Positions 1 through 6,075 of a stretch of 6,771 nt of DNA are shown here, piece after piece. Source of the DNA: Nitrospinales bacterium (GTDB lineage: Bacteria > Nitrospinota_A > UBA7883 > JACRGQ01); contig JAHFEI010000114.1 in NCBI GenBank assembly GCA_023248615.1, positions 1-6,771 of the forward strand. The letters run 5' to 3'. The notes beneath the pieces are model-generated. The model made no database searches. It was given only the letters and a program-made list of their open reading frames with translations, and had not been told where the DNA came from. A program made the translations under genes and the position numbers. Each line of letters starts with the position of its first letter. The first letter of the stretch is position 1.

Positions 1-2583
1 ACCGAAACGCCTACCGGACACTCCGTAACGATGGCAAGCGCGATGGGCAGGACGAAAACTTACCTTACGGAAATTACTTCCACCGGGGTAGAACAATCCA
101 CCAGTACCTCCCCCGCCGGGCTTGTAACCCGCAAGACGACAGGCACAGACGGCGTAACCACGGTTACATCCCCGGATGGCGCCATCACCACCACCAAAAG
201 CGGCCCCGACCCGCGCTGGCAGATGCAGTCGCCCGTTACGACAAGTGAAACGGTGAAACTGCCCAGCGGATTAACCTATGCCGCCGGGACGCAAAAATCC
301 GCCATCCTGTCCGTGCCGGCTAACCCTATGAGCCTTACCAAGCTTACGGAAACGGTGACGGTAAACGGGCAGGTATATACCAGCGTGTACGATGCAACGC
401 TGAAGACGATTACCGCCACCAGCCCGGCGGGCAGGGTGGCGGTGGCTACGCTGGACGCGAAAGGGAAAATCACGCAGGAAGCCGTTACCGGGCTTGCGCC
501 AGTAGCTTATGCGTACGATGCGCGGGGCAGGCTTGCCACGCTTACCGGTGGCACGGGGGTAGATGCGCGGCAATCGTCATTCGTCTACGATGTTAAAGGC
601 TATCTGGCCAGCATCGCCGACCCGTTGGGTGGTATAATCGGCTACACCTATGATGGGGCCGGACGGGTGACGAACAAAACGCTTAAAGACGGGAGAACCG
701 TCTCCTTCGCATACGATGCGAACGGGAACGTAACCTCGGTTACGCCCCCATCTCGCCCCGCGCATTCGTTCGGCTACACGGCGGTGGACCAGGAATCGGC
801 CTACATGCCGCCCGCAGTGGGCGGGGCCACCGCCACGCTGTACGGCTATAACCTCGACAAACAGATAACGCTTATCACCCGTCCGGATGGGCAGAGCATA
901 GGGTTCAACTACGACGTGGGGGGAAGGCTGTCGTCCGTGGCCCATCCGGGCGGGACCATTGCTTACGCGTACGACACCGCCACGGGGAACCTCGCCAGCG
1001 TCTCCGCCCCCAGCGGCGAGACGCTGAGCTACACCTACGATGGCTCCCTGCCGCTAAGTACCACTTGGGTTGGTGCGGTAGCCGGAACGGTAAGCCGAGC
1101 GTATGACAACAACTTCCGTGTAACGTCCCTAAGCGTGAACGGCCTCAATGCCACAGCCTACGTCTACGACGCGGACGGTCTGATAACCGGTGCGGGAAGC
1201 CTTGCCGTTGCCCGTAACGCGCAGAACGGGCTTATAACCGGCTCCACGCTGGGAGGCATAACCACCGCCAATGCCTTTAATACCTTCGGCGAGATTGTTT
1301 CCGAACGCCACACAGGGGCGGGAGCGACGCTTTACGACGCGCAATACACCCGCGACAAGCTGGGGCGGATAACGCAGAAGATTGAGACCATCGGCGGCGT
1401 GGCGAAGACATACGCCTACGCCTACGACGCGGCGGGACGGCTTACCAGCGTTTCCGAGAATGGCGCGGTAGTTTCGGCCTACGCCTACGACGCAAACGGG
1501 AACCGGCTGGGAAAGACGGACGCGGTGGGCACCACGGCGGGGACGCATGACGCGCAAGACCGCCTGCTGACGTATGGCGCAAATGCGTACGCCTACACCG
1601 CGAATGGGGAATTGTTAGCGAAAACCAATGTGGCGGGAACCACCGGCTACAGCTACGACGTATTGGGAAACCTTGTTTCCGCCACGCTCCCGGATGGGAC
1701 GCTGGTGGAGTATGTCATCGATGGCGCGAACCGCCGGGTGGGGAAAAAGGTGAATGGGGTGCTGGTGCAGGGGTGGCTGTACGCCAACCAGCTAAACCCC
1801 ATTGCCGAACTTGATGGCGCGGGGAATGTAATTTCGACCTTTGTTTACGGCACGAAGGCGAATGTGCCGGATTACATGGTCAAGGGGGGCGTTACCTACC
1901 GCATCATCTCCGACTACTTGGGCAGTCCGCGATTAGTGGTGGATTCCGCCACGGGAACCATCGTTCAAAGCATCACCTACGATGAATTCGGGAACGTGAT
2001 TACCGACACAAATCCCGGTTTCCAACCTTTCGGCTTCGCGGGTGGCCTGTACGACCGGAACACGAAGCTGACGAGATTCGGCGCGCGCGACTACGATGCG
2101 GAGACCGGACGCTGGACGGCGAAGGACCCCATCCGCTTCGCCGGGGGCGACACCAACCTGTATGGGTATGTCCTGAACGACCCGGTGAATTTCATTGATG
2201 AGTATGGGTTATATTGGGAATATTCCCAGTCATCTGGGCAATTGACGCATATAGATAATCAGACCGGAGCAAGGACACAGGTGGGTACGGGTTATGCTGG
2301 TGCTGGACTAGGAAAAAATAACCCAAATATGCAAAACGTTCCCAATGTCGGCCCCATCCCTCAAGGAAATTACACCATCGGAAACGCAACAACTAGAGGG
2401 CCACTAACTTTGCCACTAACTCCTCATGGAGACACAAACACTTTCGGAAGAAGTGGTTTCCGATTACATGGGGACAACTCACATGGCGATCAAAGTGCTT
2501 CTAAAGGTTGTATAGTGGCCACCCCTAATGTTAGAAGCCAAATAAATAATAGCCCGGATCGTGAATTAAGGGTCATAAAATGA
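1..2583 (+). CDS. Rhs/YD-repeat toxin protein with C-terminal DUF2778/Tlde1-like L,D-transpeptidase tip (5' partial)
   Basis: This is the 3' part of a large Rhs protein. The frame is open from base 1 with no initiation context, and the ATG at 31 lies inside repeat-type sequence, so the true start is outside the window. Residues are counted from the first codon in the window (860 visible). YD repeats run from about residue 165 to 620 (for example YAYDARGRL, YTYDGAGRV, YAYDANGNR); in the family these form a beta-cage enclosing the toxin. The conserved core end spans about residues 660-737 (YDEFGNV, GGLYDRNTKLTRFGARDYD, DPIRF, NLYGY) and closes with DEYGL, matching the family's DxxGL junction where autocleavage occurs. 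The tip (738-860) has NNP, GPIPQGNYTIG, FRLHGD and SKGCI. His823 and Cys837 match the catalytic pair of DUF2778/Tlde1 toxins, L,D-transpeptidase-fold enzymes that attack peptidoglycan peptides in the periplasm. The tip is AT-richer than the core. Delivery, for example by type VI secretion, cannot be judged because the N-terminus is missing. Confidence 0.93.
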   Translation, partial: TETPTGHSVTMASAMGRTKTYLTEITSTGVEQSTSTSPAGLVTRKTTGTDGVTTVTSPDGAITTTKSGPDPRWQMQSPVTTSETVKLPSGLTYAAGTQKSAILSVPANPMSLTKLTETVTVNGQVYTSVYDATLKTITATSPAGRVAVATLDAKGKITQEAVTGLAPVAYAYDARGRLATLTGGTGVDARQSSFVYDVKGYLASIADPLGGIIGYTYDGAGRVTNKTLKDGRTVSFAYDANGNVTSVTPPSRPAHSFGYTAVDQESAYMPPAVGGATATLYGYNLDKQITLITRPDGQSIGFNYDVGGRLSSVAHPGGTIAYAYDTATGNLASVSAPSGETLSYTYDGSLPLSTTWVGAVAGTVSRAYDNNFRVTSLSVNGLNATAYVYDADGLITGAGSLAVARNAQNGLITGSTLGGITTANAFNTFGEIVSERHTGAGATLYDAQYTRDKLGRITQKIETIGGVAKTYAYAYDAAGRLTSVSENGAVVSAYAYDANGNRLGKTDAVGTTAGTHDAQDRLLTYGANAYAYTANGELLAKTNVAGTTGYSYDVLGNLVSATLPDGTLVEYVIDGANRRVGKKVNGVLVQGWLYANQLNPIAELDGAGNVISTFVYGTKANVPDYMVKGGVTYRIISDYLGSPRLVVDSATGTIVQSITYDEFGNVITDTNPGFQPFGFAGGLYDRNTKLTRFGARDYDAETGRWTAKDPIRFAGGDTNLYGYVLNDPVNFIDEYGLYWEYSQSSGQLTHIDNQTGARTQVGTGYAGAGLGKNNPNMQNVPNVGPIPQGNYTIGNATTRGPLTLPLTPHGDTNTFGRSGFRLHGDNSHGDQSASKGCIVATPNVRSQINNSPDRELRVIK
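490..563 (+). repeat. Rhs core segment duplicated at 3027-3100
   Basis: This 74-bp stretch of the main rhs core encodes GLAPVAYAYDARGRLATLT and a few following residues. It recurs at 3027-3100 with one mismatch (G540 versus C3077). In the second copy it is joined directly to sequence equivalent to core position 1813. Confidence 0.9.
1813..2211 (+). repeat. Rhs core-end repeat, copy A (in the full-length gene)
   Basis: This is the conserved last 399 bp of the core, from the DGAGN codons to the final GL codons, just before the toxin tip. Colinear 399-bp copies without indels lie at 3099-3497 and 4521-4919. These provide the homology for tip exchange. A 68-bp block at 2029-2096 is identical to 3315-3382, and a 58-bp block at 1936-1993 is identical to 4644-4701. 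Confidence 0.92.
2568..2572 (+). promoter_or_regulatory. Ribosome binding site of immunity gene 1
   Basis: AAGGG ends 7 bases before the ATG at 2580, within the last codons of the rhs gene. Together with the overlap of toxin stop and immunity start (ATGA), it supports translational coupling of toxin and antidote and fixes the start of the immunity gene. Confidence 0.6.
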
Positions 2584-2987
2584 AAGTGTTTTCCTTTTTA
2601 AGACTTGGCCAAATAAAGTCCTGTGGGAGATTATTGATTGCGATTCTTTTGTTTCTGGAATTGTTTCCTTCGTTGGGTTTTTCTGCGGATCCGGATTGCA
2701 CAGGCGCGGACAGGTGGCCAACAAGCATGGCCTTTGTTCATCTTAAAAATGCGGGGATAACTGATAATAACAGGCTGGATTTCACAAAAACAAAAACTGT
2801 CCTGTTGGCTTCGGAAGAAATTGGTAAAAACTTGTTCCATCAAATACATTACATCAGGTTTTTTGAGAAATCTGGCAATACCATCGAAGTCATAACAAGT
2901 AATCAGGTTTCTAATGAGGAGTGCTCAATGAGTGGTGTCGATGTTTTTGTGGTCAGTCATCACTTGGGCGATTGGAAATCGTACTAG
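2580..2987 (+). CDS. Periplasmic immunity protein 1, partner of the Tlde1-like tip
   Basis: This is a 135-residue protein whose ATG overlaps the rhs stop by 4 bases (ATGA), the classic toxin-immunity arrangement. Residues 1-36 look like a Sec signal peptide: a basic start (R8, K13, R17), a hydrophobic stretch LLIAILLFLELF, and a likely cut after GFSA. The mature part is about 99 residues and has two cysteines (C40, C115) that could form a disulfide in the periplasm. Motifs such as WPTSMAFVHLKNAG and ECSMSGVDVFVVS resemble, from memory, small proteins found downstream of DUF2778 toxins; I could not search to confirm this. The inferred role is to bind and inhibit the L,D-transpeptidase-like toxin in the periplasm. 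Export fits a toxin that acts on peptidoglycan. The stop at 2985 is followed, in the same frame and without another stop, by the next displaced Rhs module. Confidence 0.85.
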   Translation: MKVFSFLRLGQIKSCGRLLIAILLFLELFPSLGFSADPDCTGADRWPTSMAFVHLKNAGITDNNRLDFTKTKTVLLASEEIGKNLFHQIHYIRFFEKSGNTIEVITSNQVSNEECSMSGVDVFVVSHHLGDWKSY

Positions 2988-3026
2988 AAGGAAAATGCTA
3001 TCCGGGGGGGTATTTGGTACTTAACG

Positions 3027-3100
3027 GGGCTTGCGCCAGTAGCTTATGCGTACGATGCGCGGGGCAGGCTTGCCACCCTTACCGGTGGCACGGGGGTAGA
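3027..3100 (+). repeat. Copy of far-upstream Rhs core segment (490-563) at the head of orphan module 2
   Basis: 73 of 74 bases match positions 490-563. At 3099-3101 the sequence switches to the equivalent of 1813 onward. The reading frame is kept across the switch. The apparent loss relative to the main gene is 1251 bp, or 417 codons. Both parental sites share GATG at the switch point (562-565 and 1813-1816), so the joint could be a short-homology deletion. Confidence 0.88.
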
Positions 3101-3497
3101 CGGTGCGGGGAACGTAATCTCGACCTTTGTTTACGGCACCAAGGCGAACGTGCCGGATTACATGGTCAAGGGGGGCGTAACGTATAGGATAATTTCCGAC
3201 CACCTTGGTTCTCCACGATTAGTGGTGGATTCCGCCACGGGCGCGATAGTCCAGCAGATTGCCTACGATGAATTCGGGAACGTCCTTTCCGATTCCAATC
3301 CCGGCTTTATGCCGTTCGGCTTCGCGGGTGGCCTGTACGACCGGAACACGAAGCTGACGAGATTCGGCGCGCGCGACTACGACGCCGAAACCGGACGCTG
3401 GACGACGAAAGACCCCATCCGCTTCGCCGGGGGCGACACCAACCTCTACGGGTATGTGCTGGGCGACCCGGTGAATGATTTTGACTTAGAAGGATTA
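3099..3497 (+). repeat. Rhs core-end repeat, copy B (orphan module 2)
   Basis: This copy is colinear with 1813-2211 at an offset of 1286 and has no indels. It is closest to copy A in its 3' half (GGLYDRNTKLTRFGARDYD, DPIRFAGGDTNLYGYV). Around 3180-3204 it instead resembles copy C (TATAGGATAATTTCCGACCA), so the copies are mosaic. Confidence 0.92.
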
Positions 3498-3827
3498 TTC
3501 AAGTACGCCAAAGGTGTTGGGCAACCCGTTGATGAGAAAACAAAAAAGGCGTTAGAATGTTTAGAGTCACTCTTGGAGGAGGAACTGGTGGTGACAGGAG
3601 CGAAGAAAACTGGGAGTCCTCATTTGCCCGGCAGTGCCCATGAATCGGGGCAAGCGGTTGACCTCGGATTCAATTCAAATCCCGGCTTGGAAGTCCGTCG
3701 AATAGAAATTGAAAGATACTTAACGCAGGCAGGGTTCTCTTATGGACAACAAGAGGGAAATCATTTCCATTTGCAAACAAGGCCAGGAAGGGGTGGGGCA
3801 ACTGGCTTTGCTCCCGGGATCAGGTAA
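3150..3827 (+). CDS. Orphan Rhs C-terminal module with M15/VanX-like zinc peptidase tip
   Basis: This is a displaced rhs 3' end. The first possible start is GTG at 3150, in mid-core and without a clear ribosome binding site, but the frame is open from 2988, right after immunity gene 1. It is probably not expressed as a normal protein unless recombined onto a full rhs gene. Counting from 3150, core sequence fills residues 1-116, ending DLEGL, and the toxin tip is 117-225. The tip has SAHESGQAVD with His164 and Asp171, and EGNHFHL with Glu202 and His205. These match the SxHxxGxAxD and ExxH pattern of M15/VanX D-Ala-D-Ala peptidases: zinc ligands H164, D171 and H205, general base E202. The inferred role is cleavage of peptidoglycan stem peptides in the target periplasm. 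The stop (TAA) shares one base with the start of the immunity gene that follows. The tip is related to the fragment at 5845-6069. Confidence 0.82.
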   Translation: MPDYMVKGGVTYRIISDHLGSPRLVVDSATGAIVQQIAYDEFGNVLSDSNPGFMPFGFAGGLYDRNTKLTRFGARDYDAETGRWTTKDPIRFAGGDTNLYGYVLGDPVNDFDLEGLFKYAKGVGQPVDEKTKKALECLESLLEEELVVTGAKKTGSPHLPGSAHESGQAVDLGFNSNPGLEVRRIEIERYLTQAGFSYGQQEGNHFHLQTRPGRGGATGFAPGIR

Positions 3828-4378
3828 TGACCATGAGGTATTTATTTTTCGCCTATTCGCTCCTTGTGAGCATTGGCAATGCCCATGCAGATCCCTTCGA
3901 TGCTGATAAGGTTGCAAAAAATCTCAAGCCGATTATTAATACCCATTATCCTGGGCATATAATTCTTGGCCCAGAGATATTAGATGCGGACGTTCGAGAC
4001 TATTTTAAAAAAAAACACAACGGGCAAACCCCTGGCATAGCCTGCGGGGTTATGAGGAAAACTGGGAATATTGATTGCGGCGTACTGCTGGTAAGCGACA
4101 AGGATCGCAGTCAAGGAGCGGACTATTTCATATTTATAAAAAATGCAAATACTACTCGCCCATCAATATCTCGTAGCGAAAGGATTGAATCAAAACCCAA
4201 GTATCCATTTACACGGATATTCGTCCATCTGCTACCACCCGGAGTGATTCCGGATCGAGAAACTGAGATTCCCGTGAAAATGGAATTCAGCGGAGTCGAA
4301 GTGGTATTTTTCGAAGAAAGCTCAATCGCTTATTTTTGGAATAAGGGGAAGATAAGGAAGGTCTATACGAGCGACTAG
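3827..4378 (+). CDS. Periplasmic immunity protein 2, partner of M15-like tip 2
   Basis: This is a 183-residue protein whose ATG shares one base with the toxin stop (TAATG); an alternative ATG lies 6 bases downstream and would only trim two residues. Residues 1-21 look like a signal peptide (YLFFAYSLLVSIG, likely cut after AHA). The mature protein has two cysteines 11 residues apart (C73 and C84, within ACG and DCGVLL) that could form a disulfide. GVIPDRETEIPV and SSIAYFW lie near the C-terminus. All these landmarks recur in the protein at 6076-6675, and both genes follow related M15-like tips, which supports a dedicated immunity family. I do not recognise a named family. The inferred role is to block the zinc peptidase in the periplasm. 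No strong Shine-Dalgarno is seen, so its translation probably depends on coupling or reinitiation. Confidence 0.8.
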   Translation: MTMRYLFFAYSLLVSIGNAHADPFDADKVAKNLKPIINTHYPGHIILGPEILDADVRDYFKKKHNGQTPGIACGVMRKTGNIDCGVLLVSDKDRSQGADYFIFIKNANTTRPSISRSERIESKPKYPFTRIFVHLLPPGVIPDRETEIPVKMEFSGVEVVFFEESSIAYFWNKGKIRKVYTSD

Positions 4379-4484
4379 TGCAAAAGCAGAAGTGGGGGTA
4401 CATTTTGACAATTGACAATTTCAGCAACACGGCAAAGACCGTCACCGCCACCAGCCCGGCGGGCAGGACGGCGATAGCGCCACA
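4379..4484 (+). other. Intermodule spacer between immunity gene 2 and orphan module 3
   Basis: The first 60 bases hold a G run (GTGGGGGTACATTTTGACA) and a short repeated TTGACA motif. The remainder is a degraded core fragment. No gene is seen, and no -10 box is placed correctly to make the TTGACA motifs a promoter. Confidence 0.5.
4444..4467 (+). repeat. Copy of far-upstream Rhs core segment (412-435) at the head of orphan module 3
   Basis: 24 identical bases match main-gene positions 412-435 (the TATSPAGR codons). Weaker similarity continues to about 4492 through the equivalent of LDAK. The sequence then switches to the equivalent of 1786 onward (NQLNPIAEL). The joint would be in phase (1326 bp, 442 codons lost), but two extra bases at about 4478-4485 shift the upstream segment out of frame with the toxin. 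Confidence 0.8.
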
Positions 4485-5309
4485 TTGGACGCGAACCAGT
4501 TGAACCCCATTGCCGAACTTGATGGCGCGGGGAATGTCGTTTCCACGTTCGTGTATGGCACCAAGGCGAACGTGCCGGATTACATGGTCAAGGGGGGCGC
4601 GACGTATAGAATAATTTCCGACCACTTGGGCAGTCCGCGATTGGTGGTGGATTCCGCCACGGGAACCATCGTTCAAAGCATCACCTACGATGAATTCGGG
4701 ATAGTGGTATCGGATTCCAATCCGGGGTTCGTACCTTTTGGATTTGCCGGTGGGCTGTACGATAGGGATACCGGTTTGGTTCGGTTCGGCACGAGGGATT
4801 ATGAAGCTCAATCGGGAAGGTGGACAAGCAAGGATCCAATTGGGTTCAGCGGAAGAAGCGCAAATCTTTATGGCTATGGGGTCAATGACCCAATAAATGT
4901 CGTTGATTTGGATGGCTTGAAAATTGACTGGGGTAATTACGTTTTACTTAATCCGGCAGTTAGAGAGAATCTTATTAAGTTAAACAAGGAAATAATAAAA
5001 ATGGGGGTCCCTGATGAATGTTTTACACTTAAAGTCACCGGTGGAGACAGATACATTGATGAAACGGGTAATGTCCGGTCGGCTACCGATGATTCAATCG
5101 TAGAAGGCGCGGGCAAAACAAGTCCCCACCTCTATGAGAATGGCGCAAGGGCGGTGGATTTACATGTTTACGGCGTTTCGAACGACACATTTGATAAGGC
5201 ATTGAAGAACACCGCGCTTTTGCCCCGCGCAACGCAAAGGGACTATCCAGACCACCACACGCATATTAATCTACCCAATTTGCAGAAGTATTATTTGTTT
5301 GACCTATAA
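4485..5309 (+). CDS. Orphan Rhs C-terminal module with a divergent M15-like peptidase tip
   Basis: This is the second displaced rhs 3' end. The only upstream start is TTG at 4485, without a good ribosome binding site; the frame is open from 4416. Counting from 4485, core fills residues 1-145, ending DLDGL, and the tip is 146-274. The tip has VTGGDRYIDETGN, then SPHLYENGARAVDL (His215, Asp225), then DHHTHINLP (His257, His258, His260). This order (His, Gly-Ala, Asp, then a late HxH) resembles M15-type zinc peptidases. However, the His-to-Asp spacing is 10 rather than the classic 7, and the catalytic acid is not obvious. A peptidoglycan peptidase is likely but less certain than for tip 2. Tip 3 shows little other similarity to tip 2. 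The immunity-type gene begins 9 bases after the stop. The product is probably silent unless recombined into the full-length gene. Confidence 0.78.
   Translation: MDANQLNPIAELDGAGNVVSTFVYGTKANVPDYMVKGGATYRIISDHLGSPRLVVDSATGTIVQSITYDEFGIVVSDSNPGFVPFGFAGGLYDRDTGLVRFGTRDYEAQSGRWTSKDPIGFSGRSANLYGYGVNDPINVVDLDGLKIDWGNYVLLNPAVRENLIKLNKEIIKMGVPDECFTLKVTGGDRYIDETGNVRSATDDSIVEGAGKTSPHLYENGARAVDLHVYGVSNDTFDKALKNTALLPRATQRDYPDHHTHINLPNLQKYYLFDL
4521..4919 (+). repeat. Rhs core-end repeat, copy C (orphan module 3)
   Basis: This copy is colinear with 1813-2211 at an offset of 2708. Homology also extends upstream to about 4487, matching main-gene positions near 1779-1812. It is nearly identical to copy A up to about 4701. 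After that it becomes clearly divergent (DTGLVRFGTRDYE, DPIGFSGRSANLYGYGVND), consistent with past recombination or gene conversion within the 5' part only. Confidence 0.9.
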
Positions 5310-5313
5310 GGGG
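5308..5313 (+). promoter_or_regulatory. Ribosome binding site of immunity gene 3
   Basis: AAGGGG overlaps the end of the toxin 3 stop codon and sits 5 bases before the ATG at 5319. It is the strongest Shine-Dalgarno among the four immunity genes and supports independent or coupled translation of this antidote. Confidence 0.65.
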
Positions 5314-5318
5314 TAATC

Positions 5319-5840
5319 ATGAAACCAAGACTTTTCATCCTGCTAATGTGCATTGGCGTGGCAATTCAGGATAAGGCCTATGCGTTTGACAAAAAGGTGG
5401 TATTGCCAAAAGAATTGAAAGCAATCGCCAAGGAAAACGACTGTGAGGAGATAGAAGATTTCTTTGATGTGCCAGGTAAGATAAGCCCTTCCTATGTATA
5501 TGGGTATGTACAAGGACCCAAGGAAGATAGTGCTGTCTTTTGGTGCAAAAAAGATGCTGGAGGCGTCAGAAGGTATTTCTTAATTGTTAATATAAAAGAC
5601 CGGTTTCATGACTTAGCCCAATGTCCGCGGAAGATTGCATGGATTAATCCTGCCAAAGGGCTATCAGTGTTTTATGATGGGAAAACTACTTTTAAAGGGT
5701 TTGTGTATTTAGATGATCCAACGCGAAAAGTTGTGCCGAATGAAATGCTCAAGCACAATGCTATATTGAGCGAATATGATGGAGTGGAGGAAATGTTTTA
5801 CTGCCACGAAGGGAAATGGTTGGTAAGGCAGAGGGATTGA
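5319..5840 (+). CDS. Putative periplasmic immunity protein 3, partner of tip 3
   Basis: This is a 173-residue protein with a signal peptide at residues 1-22 (MKPR start, LFILLMCIGVAI core, likely cut after AYA). The mature part has four cysteines (C42, C76, C102, C162), enough for two disulfides in the periplasm. It shows no clear similarity to the other three immunity proteins, in keeping with its different toxin. Its position 9 bases after the toxin stop, its size and its export signal make it the likely antidote of tip 3. I do not recognise the family. The calls as real gene and exported protein are firm; the immunity role is inferred from position. Confidence 0.78.
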   Translation: MKPRLFILLMCIGVAIQDKAYAFDKKVVLPKELKAIAKENDCEEIEDFFDVPGKISPSYVYGYVQGPKEDSAVFWCKKDAGGVRRYFLIVNIKDRFHDLAQCPRKIAWINPAKGLSVFYDGKTTFKGFVYLDDPTRKVVPNEMLKHNAILSEYDGVEEMFYCHEGKWLVRQRD

Positions 5841-5844
5841 CTTA

Positions 5845-6069
5845 TTGGCGAGGGTGAAAAAAGGGGGGGGGGATTTTCTATATGAAACAGGTGAAGCTGT
5901 AGACTTTTCTTGGGACAAAAACCCGGGATTAAGGGAAAGGCGCAAAGATGTTGAGAGATTTCTTAAGGATTCTGGATTCGTATATGGTCAAGAAGAAATG
6001 ACCCATTTTCATCTACAAAGCCGTCCAGGAAAGGGAGATGCTACAGTGTTCGCCACAGGTATTAGGTAA
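5845..6069 (+). pseudogene. Truncated, probably inactive M15-like toxin fragment (relative of tip 2)
   Basis: This frame of 74 codons opens at a TTG four bases after immunity gene 3. From about residue 13 it aligns with tip 2: YETGEAVD against HESGQAVD, DKNPGL against NSNPGL, FVYGQEE against FSYGQQE, HFHLQSRPGKG against HFHLQTRPGRG, ending in GIR in both. The Rhs core and the N-terminal part of the toxin are absent. The first zinc ligand is Tyr (codon at 5881) where tip 2 has His164, whereas the late E51-M-T-H54 is kept. The first 9 codons run over a tract of ten G (5863-5872) and have no counterpart in tip 2. It is best read as the 3' remnant of a lost rhs tip that keeps its place before immunity gene 4. 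Activity is unlikely. Confidence 0.75.
5863..5872 (+). repeat. Homopolymer tract of ten G
   Basis: Ten consecutive G follow six A (5857-5862), at the point where similarity of the toxin fragment to tip 2 stops. Such a tract is prone to slippage, and could mark a recombination joint or be a sequencing-sensitive site. Confidence 0.85.
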
Positions 6070-6075
6070 TCCATA

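Noticed and set aside
31..33. ATG at 31 as the start of the rhs gene
   Set aside because: The frame is open from base 1 with no stop, there is no ribosome binding site, and the residues on both sides are ordinary Rhs repeat sequence; the gene clearly enters from outside the window.
1129..1557. 142-codon open frame on the - strand inside the rhs core
   Set aside because: It is antisense to well-supported YD repeats, has Arg- and Val-rich composition typical of antisense GC-rich frames, and shows no recognisable domain.
490..3100. CRISPR array or phage-like direct repeats
   Set aside because: The repeats are coding Rhs core copies of unequal length and spacing, with no short regular repeat-spacer pattern.
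2921..3187. 88-codon + frame spanning the end of immunity gene 1 and the start of orphan module 2
   Set aside because: It is out of frame with both neighbours, Cys- and Gly-rich, and crosses a recombination seam; both flanking frames are better supported.
4405..4435. TTGACA motifs as a promoter for orphan module 3
   Set aside because: Two TTGACA-like hexamers occur, but no TATAAT-like box lies 16-18 bases downstream; the sequence there is GC-rich core remnant.
4287..4811. 174-codon open frame on the - strand
   Set aside because: It lies opposite the end of immunity gene 2 and the orphan module 3 core. Similar antisense frames recur opposite the other core copies, so it is a shadow of GC-rich repeats.
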